The position numbers were made by a program, and so were the translations under genes. A stretch of 64,000 nt of DNA from Actinomadura litoris (GTDB taxonomy: Bacteria; Actinomycetota; Actinomycetes; Streptosporangiales; Streptosporangiaceae). The notes beneath the pieces are model-generated. The model was not told where the DNA came from and did no database searches. It was given only the letters and a program-made list of their open reading frames with translations. Location: contig NZ_WOFH01000005.1 of NCBI RefSeq assembly GCF_009733595.1, positions 186,001 through 250,000 on the forward strand. Direction: 5' to 3'. Shown in pieces: positions 24,277 through 32,305 of this stretch. Each line of letters starts with the position of its first letter. The stretch's first letter is position 1.

Positions 24277-26724
24277 TTACTGGCCCCAAGGAGGGCTGCC
24301 GAAGTTCGGTGACGGGCGGCCGTTGTCGCGACCGCCGCCTCCCTTTCGGCCGCTGCTCACGTAGAGGATGACGGTGGTGCCGGGGCCGACCTCGGTGCCC
24401 GCGTCCGGGGACGTGGAGACGACCGTGCCCTTCGGCTGGTTGGAGTCGACGGAGCCGGACGCCACGCTGACCTTGAGGTCAGCGGCCCTCAGCTTGGCGG
24501 TCGCGGCGGCGACCGGCAGGCCCTTCACCTTCGGGACGCTGGTGGTGTCGCCGAAGTCGCGGGACGGGGTGTTGAAGCCGGGCGCGGGCGTTCCGGCGAG
24601 AGCGTTGCGCATGCTCTGCTGCCACATTCCGCCGGGGATGTCGGCGCCGTATACGCCGTAGACCTTGTACTGCCAGGGGCCGCGGAAGTCCCAGTAGGCG
24701 GTGGCGGCGGCGAGCGTCGGGGTGAAGCCGGCGAAGACCGCGCAGGTGAACTCCTCGCAGGTGCCGGTCTTGCCGGCGGCCGGACGTCCGAGGCTGCGTC
24801 CCGCGGCGGTGCCCTTGGTGAGGACGCCTTGGAGGATCCCGTTCACCTTGTCGGCGACGGCCGTGTCCACTGCTTGGTGACAGTCCTGTTTGGGCAGTTT
24901 GAGTCGCTTGCCGTCCGAGTCGATCACCTCGGTCACCGAGATGGGCGCGCAGTACTTGCCGCGTGCCGCGAAGCCCGCGTAGGCGGCGGCGAGGTGCACC
25001 ATGTCGATGTCGTTGGTGCCGAGGACCTGGGACGGAGCCGGGTAGAGCGCGTTCCCGTTGCCCTGCTTCAGGCCGAACTTCTCGGCCATCTTGACGGCGT
25101 TGCAGACGCCGACGCGCTTCTCAAGCTGGGCGTAGAACGTGTTGACCGAGTGCCAGGTGGCGGTCTTGAGGTTGAAGTTGCCCGCCTCGCTGTCACCCGC
25201 GTTGGACAAGGTCCAGTTGCCGCCGCCCGCCATGTCGTTGTCGTACTTTTTGCCCTGGTACGTCCCGGTGTACTTGCAGGGATTGAAGCCGTTGACGCTC
25301 GTCGTCTGCGGCGAGTTGATGTTGGTGCTGACCGGGATGCCCTGGTCGAGCGCCTCCGCCAGCGTGAAGACCTTGAACGTCGACCCCGCGGAAACGCCGT
25401 TGCCGCCGCCGTGCTGGGCGTCCGCCGGGAGGTTGATCGTGGTCTTGCCCTTGCCGGCGCCGAACTCCTTGCTCAGCCCGATCGCGCGGACCTTGCCGGT
25501 GCCGGGCTCGACCATCGCCTCCGCGCCGACGCGGTTCCCGGTGGGCTGGACGGTGCCGCGCAGGGCCTGGTCGACGGCGCGCTGGTCGTCCATGTCCAGC
25601 GTGGTGCGGATCGTGTAGCCGCCGCGGTTGAGCTTGTTGACCACGTTCTGCCGCTGCTTGGGCTCCATCTCCCAGTACTTGCCGTTCGACAGGATGTTGA
25701 GCATGTCGTACTTCACGTACTCGCAGAAGTACGGCGCCTTGCTCGTCTCGCATCCGCCGACCGGGTCGGTCCGGTTCAGCTGGATCGGCTTGGCGGCCTC
25801 CTGGTCGGCCTGGGCCTTGGTGATGTGCTTGAGCTCCACCATCCGGTACAGGACGGTGTCGCGCCTCTTGCGCGCGTCCGTCGGGTTGCGGATCGGGTCG
25901 TACGCGGTGGGGTTCTGGGTGATGCCCGCCAGCAGCGCGGCCTCGCCGAGCTTGAGCTTGGACGCGGGCTTGCTGAAGTAGCGCTTGGACGCCGCCTGGA
26001 CGCCGTAGGCTCCGGCGCTGAAGTAGGCCACATTCATGTAGCCCTCAAGGATCTGGTCCTTGGTCATGCGCTGTTCGAGGTCGAGCGCGTAGCGCAGTTC
26101 GCGGAGCTTGCGTCCGACGGTGGGCGCGGTGACCTCGCGGTACTCCTCCTGCGTGGTCGCGCTGTCGACGAGGAGGTTCTTGACGTACTGCTGGGTGAGC
26201 GTCGAACCGCCCTGCGTCTGCTCGGACTCGACATTGGACGCCAACGCGCGGATGGTGCCCTTCAGGTCGAGCGCGCCGTGCTCGTAGAAGCGCGAGTCCT
26301 CGATGTCGATCATGGCCGTCCGCATGATGGGGGCGACCTGGTCGAGTCGGACGGACTCGCGGTACTTGTCGAAGAACGTGGCGACCGGCTTGCCCCCGGC
26401 GTCGTACATCACCGTCTTCTCCGACGGCGGTGTCGTCTTCAGCTGGCTGTCCATGTCCTCGAAGTTGTTCGCGGCGTCGCGCGCGGTCAGGCCCGCGCTC
26501 CCGACACCGGGCAGCGCGATGAACGCGACCAGGACCCCCGCGACGACACCCGCAACCAGCAGCCTGAACAGCGTGGAGAGGGCCTTACCCCGATCTGATT
26601 TCGCAACGCGCACGGGCTCTAGAGTACGCGGGACGACCAGTGCATTCGGGACAGGTCCCCCGGCGGGCAACATCGATCGACGATCGCGCGTCCGTTCTGT
26701 CCCCATCGTGACAACCTGCGCCAT
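24277..26724 (-). CDS. Class A penicillin-binding protein with PASTA domain
   Basis: 815 aa from the ATG at 26724. A cytoplasmic tail and one membrane helix (FRLLVAGVVAGVLVAFIALP) lead to a GT51 glycosyltransferase (EDSRFYEHGALDLKGTIRA, GGSTLTQQYVKNLL) and a transpeptidase (nucleophile in SAGSTFKVF, KTGT in AAGKTGTCEEF), then one PASTA domain (VPKVKGLPVAAATAKLRAAD and KGTVVSTSPDAGTEV) and a Gly/Arg tail. It polymerises and crosslinks peptidoglycan, equivalent to mycobacterial PonA2. The true start may be the GTG at 26613 just before the membrane helix; neither has a good ribosome site. It is divergent from wblA, a conserved arrangement. Confidence 0.95.
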   Translation of the reverse strand: MAQVVTMGTERTRDRRSMLPAGGPVPNALVVPRTLEPVRVAKSDRGKALSTLFRLLVAGVVAGVLVAFIALPGVGSAGLTARDAANNFEDMDSQLKTTPPSEKTVMYDAGGKPVATFFDKYRESVRLDQVAPIMRTAMIDIEDSRFYEHGALDLKGTIRALASNVESEQTQGGSTLTQQYVKNLLVDSATTQEEYREVTAPTVGRKLRELRYALDLEQRMTKDQILEGYMNVAYFSAGAYGVQAASKRYFSKPASKLKLGEAALLAGITQNPTAYDPIRNPTDARKRRDTVLYRMVELKHITKAQADQEAAKPIQLNRTDPVGGCETSKAPYFCEYVKYDMLNILSNGKYWEMEPKQRQNVVNKLNRGGYTIRTTLDMDDQRAVDQALRGTVQPTGNRVGAEAMVEPGTGKVRAIGLSKEFGAGKGKTTINLPADAQHGGGNGVSAGSTFKVFTLAEALDQGIPVSTNINSPQTTSVNGFNPCKYTGTYQGKKYDNDMAGGGNWTLSNAGDSEAGNFNLKTATWHSVNTFYAQLEKRVGVCNAVKMAEKFGLKQGNGNALYPAPSQVLGTNDIDMVHLAAAYAGFAARGKYCAPISVTEVIDSDGKRLKLPKQDCHQAVDTAVADKVNGILQGVLTKGTAAGRSLGRPAAGKTGTCEEFTCAVFAGFTPTLAAATAYWDFRGPWQYKVYGVYGADIPGGMWQQSMRNALAGTPAPGFNTPSRDFGDTTSVPKVKGLPVAAATAKLRAADLKVSVASGSVDSNQPKGTVVSTSPDAGTEVGPGTTVILYVSSGRKGGGGRDNGRPSPNFGSPPWGQ

Positions 26725-26929
26725 GTCTGGCGCGTCAACTACAGGTAACTAGTCCGTTCCGGCGGTATGGCCCCGGTGGGCTATATCGAGAATGGGCCCA
26801 TCGGGGACTGTTGAATCGTCCCTCGCTTCCGTAAGTTCTTCCCCACGGCTTTCGTTTGGCGGCCTGACGTCCGCGCCCGTCTGGCCAAGGAGCGCAAATC
26901 GACACAGACCCTAGGGGAGTGGGGCCAAG

Positions 26930-27241
26930 ATGTGGATCACGGATTGGACCGCCCGCGCCGCCTGCCGTAACGCGGATCCGGACGCCCTGTTCGTGCAGGG
27001 CGCCGCGCAGAACCGAGCCAAGCTCATCTGCCGCGGCTGCCCAGTGCGCACGGAGTGTCTAGCCGATGCCCTCGACAACCGGATCGAGTTCGGCGTCTGG
27101 GGCGGGATGACCGAGCGGGAGCGCCGAGCGCTGCTGCGTCGGCGGCCGGACGTGAAATCGTGGCGCGAGTTGCTGGAGACGGCCAAGGACGAGTACGAGC
27201 GATCAGTGGACATCGAGGAGCAGGAACTCGTCGCCAGCTGA
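26930..27241 (+). CDS. wblA: WhiB-family iron-sulfur regulator WblA/WhiB4
   Basis: 103 aa. Cysteines 12, 34, 37 and 43 (AACRNADPD, ICRGCPVRTEC) bind a [4Fe-4S] cluster; the GVWGG turn (EFGVWGGMTERERRALLRRR) and basic end follow. The match to Streptomyces WblA and its position divergent from the PASTA-type PBP and next to the ArsA ATPases identify it. WblA controls development and antibiotic production; mycobacterial WhiB4 senses oxygen and nitric oxide. ATG 26930 follows GGGGAGTGGGG. A 200-bp AT-richer region upstream presumably holds its promoter. Confidence 0.94.
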   Translation: MWITDWTARAACRNADPDALFVQGAAQNRAKLICRGCPVRTECLADALDNRIEFGVWGGMTERERRALLRRRPDVKSWRELLETAKDEYERSVDIEEQELVAS

Positions 27242-27245
27242 CCCT

Positions 27246-27296
27246 TTTGGGTGGTTGATCCGTTCGGGTGGTTGACTCGTTCGGATGGTCGGCTTG
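27246..27296. repeat. 17-bp degenerate tandem repeat after wblA
   Basis: Three units (27246-27262, 27263-27279, 27280-27296), consensus TTCGGGTGGTTGACTCG, begin 4 bp after the wblA stop codon. Confidence 0.7.
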
Positions 27297-27434
27297 GTGA
27301 GTCGGTCCGTCGTGAGTCGGTTCGGTTCGTCCGGGTGATCGCTGGTAGCCGGGTGGCGGGAGGTGGCCCGTCCGGCGGAAGGTCTCTGGGCTGGGCAAGG
27401 TCTTCAGGCAAGGGCTTAAGAAGCAAGCGCGGCT

Positions 27435-27468
27435 GCGGGCCTGCACCGTTTGTTGGGTGCGGGCCCGC
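27435..27468 (+). terminator. Hairpin downstream of wblA
   Basis: A 13-bp stem with one G-U pair (GCGGGCCTGCACC / GGTGCGGGCCCGC) and an 8-nt loop. It is the best terminator candidate for wblA although ~190 bp past its stop. The rest of the gap up to 28,009 has no supported gene. Confidence 0.6.
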
Positions 27469-27911
27469 TGCTGCGTGCGTTCAGGCCGCCTCATGCTGCT
27501 CGCTGTCGTTCCCGCGCCACGTTGAGTGATCATCGGTCGGGTTGGCGGGAGGGCTTCGTTGGTGTTGGTGCTTGGTCGAGGCTCGGCCGAGGTGGCAGAG
27601 CTCCGGACTTCTAATCCGTAGGTTGTGCGTGAGGGCATCCCTGCACGCTGCGGCGATCGCGAGCCGAACCGTGGTTGGCGCGCCCGCATGAACATCAGCG
27701 GCGCCCGCGAAGTGGCGCCGGCTGATCAGCGTCGCGGGGTGTATATCCGCAGGTCAGTGCTCTGTTTGGTGGGTCGGTCGAGCGTGTTGCTGGACGGTCG
27801 TCCGCCGCGATCCCCGCCTCGATGCTGTTTCGGAGTCCCCGCCTTCCCGCACGCCTGGCGGCGGTGGTCCGCCGGTTCCGGCCCAGTGACACCGGACTTC
27901 GTCGCAGAGGG

Positions 27912-27931
27912 TTATCCACAGAACGTCGTTC
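27912..27931 (+). promoter_or_regulatory. DnaA box joined to a GAACGTCGTTC palindrome
   Basis: TTATCCACA, the consensus DnaA box, is followed directly by GAACGTCGTTC. Nearly the same 19-bp block recurs at 54976-54994 in the Tad locus. Confidence 0.5.
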
Positions 27932-28009
27932 GACTTACCTTGTCCGGCTGGAGGGCGGACGATGGTGCTGGTCAGACGATGAGAGGGGGAGGTTGCGATG
28001 CGACGCGTG

Positions 28010-29164
28010 TCATGCGGCGGTCGGGGTGGTCGGGGCGGCTAGGTCTTCGCCGACCCTGCGCAGGCCGTCGAGGTCGTGAACGTCCTCGGCCTGTGCCGGG
28101 ACGGCGGTGACCGGGACGTTCGGGTGCGTGGACGCGAAATGGTCGCGGAGGCGTTCCTCCCGGGCCGCCAACTGCATGCGGTCGGTGTGCAGGCGTAGCA
28201 GGGCGGCGGTCAGCCGGTGTTCGCCGCGTTCCTCCAGTGTCTCGGCGGCGGCCTGGCTGCGGGCCGCGGACGGGCTGCCGTCCGCGGACTCGTGGACGCG
28301 GTTGACGACGAGCCCGGCGAGCGGCATGCGCTCCTCGGCGAGGCGTTCCACGAAGTAGGAGGCCTCCCGGAGCGCGTCCGGCTCGGGGGCGGCCACCACG
28401 AGGAACGCGGTGCCGGGGGTCTGGAGCAGCCTGAACGTCTTCTCGGCGCGCTCGCGGAAACCGCCGAACATCGTGTCGAAGGCGGCGACGAAGGTCTGCA
28501 CGTCGCGGAGCAGTTGGACGCCGAGCACCTTGTTGATCACGCCGGTGAACATGCCGAAGCCCGCGCTGAGGACCTTCACGCCGAAGCGGCCGCCGGTCTT
28601 GGCGGGGGCGGCGAGGATCTTCATGAAGCGGCCGTCGAGGAAGCGGCCCATCCGCTCGGGCGCGTCCAGGAAGTCCAGGGCGTTCCGCGACGGCGGGGTG
28701 TCGACGACGATCAGGTCCCAGGCGCCGGAGCGGTGGAGCTGGCCGAGCTTCTCCATCGCCATGTACTCCTGCGTGCCGGACAGACTGGAGGAGAGCGACT
28801 GGTAGAAGGGGTTCGCGAGGATCTGCTTGGCCCGGTCAGGGTCGGCGTGGGCTTCGACGATCTCGTCGAAGGTGCGCTTCATGTCGAGCATCATGGCGTG
28901 CAGCTCGCCGTCGCCGTCGATCTCGATCTTGCGCGGATTGTTGTCCAGCTCGGACAGGCCCATCGACTGCGCGAGCCGGCGGGCCGGGTCCACGGTGAGG
29001 ACGACCACGTCGCGTCCCCGCTCGGCGGCCCGGACACCGAGGGCCGCGGCGGTGGTGGTCTTGCCCACGCCACCGGAACCGCAGCACACGATGATCTTCG
29101 TGCGCGGATCGTCGAGCAGCGCGTCGATGTTCAGCGCGGGCGGGTTCTTGCCGGTCGAGCTCAT
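28010..29164 (-). CDS. ArsA/Get3-family ATPase (Rv3680/BagB-type)
   Basis: 384 aa. The deviant Walker A is KIIVCCGSGGVGKTTTAAAL; the switch I aspartate region is VVVLTVDPARRLAQSMGL and switch II is DLIVVDTPPSRNALDFLD. In M. tuberculosis the two adjacent ATPases of this type (Rv3679/Rv3680) work together and affect envelope glycerol metabolism and stress resistance; an arsenite role is unlikely. ATG 29164 follows GGGAGACGAACC. The paired ATPase gene lies 397 bp upstream on the same strand, farther than in mycobacteria. Confidence 0.93.
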   Translation of the reverse strand: MSSTGKNPPALNIDALLDDPRTKIIVCCGSGGVGKTTTAAALGVRAAERGRDVVVLTVDPARRLAQSMGLSELDNNPRKIEIDGDGELHAMMLDMKRTFDEIVEAHADPDRAKQILANPFYQSLSSSLSGTQEYMAMEKLGQLHRSGAWDLIVVDTPPSRNALDFLDAPERMGRFLDGRFMKILAAPAKTGGRFGVKVLSAGFGMFTGVINKVLGVQLLRDVQTFVAAFDTMFGGFRERAEKTFRLLQTPGTAFLVVAAPEPDALREASYFVERLAEERMPLAGLVVNRVHESADGSPSAARSQAAAETLEERGEHRLTAALLRLHTDRMQLAAREERLRDHFASTHPNVPVTAVPAQAEDVHDLDGLRRVGEDLAAPTTPTAA

Positions 29165-29306
29165 CGGTTCGTCTCCCGCGTTCGTGACCCGGCTCCGGTG
29201 GAGGGCATCTTTCCGAGCCTCCCGCCAGGCACTCCTGAAGCGCCGCTATGAACAGCGTGGGTCATGAGGGTCGGGACGCGCAGCGCTGGAGCGGCCGGCC
29301 TCAGGA

Positions 29307-29400
29307 ACGCCGGACGGGAGGGTGTGCTGGGTGGTGCTGTCGCGGTCGGTCGCGGGGACGCCGGACGGGAGGGTGTGCCGGGTGGTGCTGTCGCGGTCGG
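29307..29400. repeat. 51-bp tandem duplication between the ArsA genes
   Basis: Two copies starting at 29307 and 29358 are identical over the first 43 bp except one base. The period is a multiple of three and both strands are open, giving Pro/Ala/Thr- or Gly/Val-rich frames, but no start or ribosome site supports coding. The remaining spacer (29165-29561) has no gene. Confidence 0.8.
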
Positions 29401-29561
29401 CGCGAAGGGATCGGTGCGGGTCCTGCGCGGCCCGGCTCGTGCTATGCGCGGTTCGAGGCCGGCGTGTGGGAGGCGAGGGGTGGTGTGGGACGCGAAGGGT
29501 CTGATTCCAGGGGAAGGAGTTGGTTTTGCGGGGGGTACCGGAGTGGGGAGCTGTTCGGGGG

Positions 29562-30578
29562 TCATGCGGCGCCTTGGGCGCGGAGGGCGGCGGCCAGGTC
29601 GTAGAGGCCGGCCAGGTCCATGCCGTCCGTGAGGAGGGGCAGGGTGTAGCGGGGGCGGTCGATCGACTCCAGGCGCTCCTTCTCGCGGCGCTGGAGGGCG
29701 GTGCGGCGGGCGTGCTCGACCGCCTCGGCGGCCAGGACGGCGGCGATCGGTTCGGCGTCGTGTTCGAGGCCCGCGGCCTTGACGCCGCGCAGGATCTCGT
29801 CGGCGTCGAGGGTGCCGGCGGCGGCCGCGGCGAGGTCTTCTTCGGAGAGGACGGGGGGATGTTCCATATTGATGATCACGCCGCCGATGGGCAGGCCGAC
29901 CTCGGTGAGGTCGTGGATGCCGTCCATCGCCTCCTGGACGGGCATCTCCTCCAGGAGCGTGACGAAGTGCACGGCCGTCTCGGGGCTGCGGAGCACCTTC
30001 ATCACGGTGTCCGCGTGGTTGCGGACGGGGCCCATCTTGGCGAGCCCGGACACCTCGTCGTTGACGTTCAGGAACTTCGTGATGCGTCCCGTGGGCGGGG
30101 CGTCCATGACGACGGCGTCGTAGATGAAGGAGCCGTCCTTCTTCTTTCGGCGGACGGACTCGCTGGTCTTGCCGGTGAGGATCACGTCGCGCAGGCCGGG
30201 GGCGATGGTCGTGACGAAGTCGACGATGCCGAGCTTGGTCATCGCCTTCCCGGCGCGCTTGAGGCTGTAGAACATCTCCAGGTATTCCAGGAGCGCCTCT
30301 TCGGTGTCGACGGCGAGCGCGTAGACGTCCCCGCCGTCCGGGGCGACGGCGACCCGCCGTTCCCCGTACGGGAGGGGCGGGCAGTCGAAGAGCTGGGCGA
30401 TGCCCTGGCGGCCCTCGACCTCGACCAGCAGGACCTTGCCCCCGCCTGCGGCAAGGGCCAGGGCGAGTGCGGCGGCGACCGTGGTCTTGCCGGTGCCGCC
30501 CTTGCCGGTGACCACGTGCAGGCGCACGCCGTCCCAGTCGGTGTCTCTCGCGCTCACCTGTACGACCATATCGTTCAC
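29562..30578 (-). CDS. ArsA/Get3-family ATPase (Rv3679/BagA-type)
   Basis: 338 aa. Deviant Walker A LHVVTGKGGTGKTTVAAAL, then LLVEVEGRQGIAQLFD and switch II DAVVMDAPPTGRITKFLNV. It lacks the CxxC zinc motif of eukaryotic Get3. Probably forms a heteromer with the ATPase encoded downstream. Start GTG 30578 or ATG 30569; both ribosome sites are weak. Divergent from the band-7 gene. The residue after Walker A and the MEHPPVLSEEDLAA stretch fit the Rv3679 group as I remember it. Confidence 0.9.
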   Translation of the reverse strand: MNDMVVQVSARDTDWDGVRLHVVTGKGGTGKTTVAAALALALAAGGGKVLLVEVEGRQGIAQLFDCPPLPYGERRVAVAPDGGDVYALAVDTEEALLEYLEMFYSLKRAGKAMTKLGIVDFVTTIAPGLRDVILTGKTSESVRRKKKDGSFIYDAVVMDAPPTGRITKFLNVNDEVSGLAKMGPVRNHADTVMKVLRSPETAVHFVTLLEEMPVQEAMDGIHDLTEVGLPIGGVIINMEHPPVLSEEDLAAAAAGTLDADEILRGVKAAGLEHDAEPIAAVLAAEAVEHARRTALQRREKERLESIDRPRYTLPLLTDGMDLAGLYDLAAALRAQGAA

Positions 30579-30680
30579 TCGGCAAGGACTTTAGGGGGCG
30601 TCCTTCCGGATGCAAGTGATCCCTGACACGGTGCGCGCGGCCGTTGTTTCGAGCGTGTCCGCGAGGTTAGCTGGAACTGT

Positions 30681-30704
30681 GGGCCCGGCTTTTGGGCCGG
30701 GCCC
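30681..30704 (+). terminator. Hairpin in the leader of the band-7 gene
   Basis: A perfect 9-bp stem (GGGCCCGGC / GCCGGGCCC) with loop TTTTGG, 48 bp before the start codon. There is no upstream gene on this strand for it to terminate, so a leader or attenuator role is possible. Confidence 0.5.
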
Positions 30705-30726
30705 GTCTGGGCTCTCTGGGCTCAGG

Positions 30727-30742
30727 CTCTCTGTACAGAGAG
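30727..30742. promoter_or_regulatory. 16-bp palindrome over the band-7 ribosome site
   Basis: CTCTCTGTACAGAGAG is perfectly self-complementary and contains the GAGAG of the ribosome site. In RNA it would sequester that site; in DNA it is a plausible operator. Confidence 0.5.
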
Positions 30743-30751
30743 GTGCCCGTG

Positions 30752-31816
30752 ATGGAAGCGGTAGCCCTGGTCATCTTGCTCGTCGTGGTCGTGGGCGGGT
30801 TGCTCACGCTGGCGTCGTCGCTCCGGGTCGTCCAGCAGTTCGAGCACGGGATCGTGTTCCGGTTCGGACAGGTGCAGCGGGGCGGACAGTTGCGTCCGGG
30901 GGCGGTCCGCACCCCCGGACTGACGGTGATCATCCCGATCGCCGAGCGCATGCAGAAGGTCAACCAGCAGACGATCACGCTGGGAGTGCCCGCCCAGGAG
31001 GGCATCACCCAGGACAACGTGAGCGTCCGCGTCGACGCCGTCGTGTACTTCCGGGTGGTCGACCCGGTGAAGGCGATCGTCAACGTCCAGAACTACGGAT
31101 ACGCGGTGTCGCAGGTGGCGCAGACGTCGCTGCGGTCCGTCATCGGCCAGGCCGACATGCAGGAGCTCCTCGGCGAGCGCGAGAAGATCAACCTGCGGCT
31201 GCGCGGGATCATCGACGAGATCACCCAGGACCCGTGGGGCCTGCTGATCGAGCGGGTCGAGATCAAGGACGTGTCGCTGCCCGAGGGCATGAAGCGGTCG
31301 ATGGCGCGACAGGCGGAGGCGGAGCGCGAACGGCGGGCCCGGATCATCACCGCGGACGGCGAGTTCCAGGCGTCCAAGCGCCTCGCGGCGGCCGCGGAGA
31401 TCATGTCGCAGGACCCCGCGGCCCTCCAGTTGCGGCTGCTGCAAACGGTCGTGGAGGTGTCCGCCGAGAAGAACAGCACGCTGGTCATGCCGCTGCCCGT
31501 CGAGATCCTGCGCTTCTTCGACCGCGCGGTCGGCGGCGCCGGGTCCGGGGCCTCTGGGTCCGAAGAGAGCGGCGGGGACAAGCTGGGGCTCGGTGAGCGG
31601 CTCGCCAAGGCGGAGGAGGAACTGGCCAAGGCGGCGGAGAAGCCGTCCACGCTGGAGTCGACCGACGAGGTTCCGCCCGTCATCGGGCTGGACGAGCCCA
31701 AGCACAAGTCGCAGCACGGGATCGGCTCGCCCGAGCAGACGCCTGAGGTCCCCGGACCATCCGCCGACCAGCCGCGCGGCATCTCCGGCGGCGAGGGGGA
31801 GGACCGGCAGAGCTGA
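30752..31816 (+). CDS. Band-7/SPFH family (slipin) membrane protein
   Basis: 354 aa. One N-terminal membrane helix (VALVILLVVVVGGLLTLASS), an SPFH domain (~25-200: QQFEHGIVFRFGQVQRGG, VIIPIAERMQKVNQQTITL, VSVRVDAVVYFRVVDPVKA), then a coiled-coil segment (RQAEAERERRARIITADGEF) and a Pro/Glu-rich tail of ~100 aa that is longer than in most slipins. Such proteins form oligomeric rings that organise membrane domains and control proteases. No NfeD partner gene is adjacent. ATG 30752 lies just after an operator-like palindrome. Confidence 0.93.
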   Translation: MEAVALVILLVVVVGGLLTLASSLRVVQQFEHGIVFRFGQVQRGGQLRPGAVRTPGLTVIIPIAERMQKVNQQTITLGVPAQEGITQDNVSVRVDAVVYFRVVDPVKAIVNVQNYGYAVSQVAQTSLRSVIGQADMQELLGEREKINLRLRGIIDEITQDPWGLLIERVEIKDVSLPEGMKRSMARQAEAERERRARIITADGEFQASKRLAAAAEIMSQDPAALQLRLLQTVVEVSAEKNSTLVMPLPVEILRFFDRAVGGAGSGASGSEESGGDKLGLGERLAKAEEELAKAAEKPSTLESTDEVPPVIGLDEPKHKSQHGIGSPEQTPEVPGPSADQPRGISGGEGEDRQS

Positions 31817-32305
31817 GCCGGGGCGAGCCCGGCTGGCCGACGGGCGCCTGGTTCGGGCGGCCGTCGGCCGGGTCGGCTTGCTCGGCGAGAGCTGGTGAGT
31901 CCTGCTGGCTGGGCGGTTGGTCGACGGGGGTGCCAGCCTCGGGATTGGCGTGGCTTCGGTTCGCTGGGCCCATCCTTGGCTGCTCGCTTGTTCCACTGAG
32001 GTGTCGTGAGCAGGGTCGGGCGGGGCGAGAGCTGCTGAAGGCGCTCGTTGGCGTGGCGGGGCTGGGTCGTGTTGCTGGACGTGTGCGGGTTTCGCGGGTT
32101 GGGGTTGGTGGTGGCGGAGGTGGCGTGTCGTGTGGCCGCTTGGCGGCGTGGGCTGGTTTGGGGGGCTGGTGCATGGAGGGCGGTCAGGGGGCTGGGGCGT
32201 GTGGGTTTCTCGGGCTGGGCTTGGTGGTGGCGGAGCAGGTGTGCCGCGTGACCGCGTGACCGCGTGACCGTGTGGGCTGGCTGGGGTCGGCGCATGGAGG
32301 GGCGG
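31817..32305. other. G-rich spacer with short repeats
   Basis: No supported gene. Contains TGGTGGTGGCGG stretches repeated at ~32107 and ~32223 and three copies of CGCGTGAC at about 32244-32270. Open frames on both strands lack ribosome sites and family features. Confidence 0.5.

Noticed and set aside
27998..28042. A 14-codon frame with a strong GGGGGAGG site before ATG
   Set aside because: Very short, Gly/Arg-rich and overlaps the end of the convergent ArsA gene; probably chance.
28010..30578. Arsenic resistance operon
   Set aside because: The ArsA-type ATPases lack arsB/arsC/arsR neighbours and match the mycobacterial Rv3679/Rv3680 pair.
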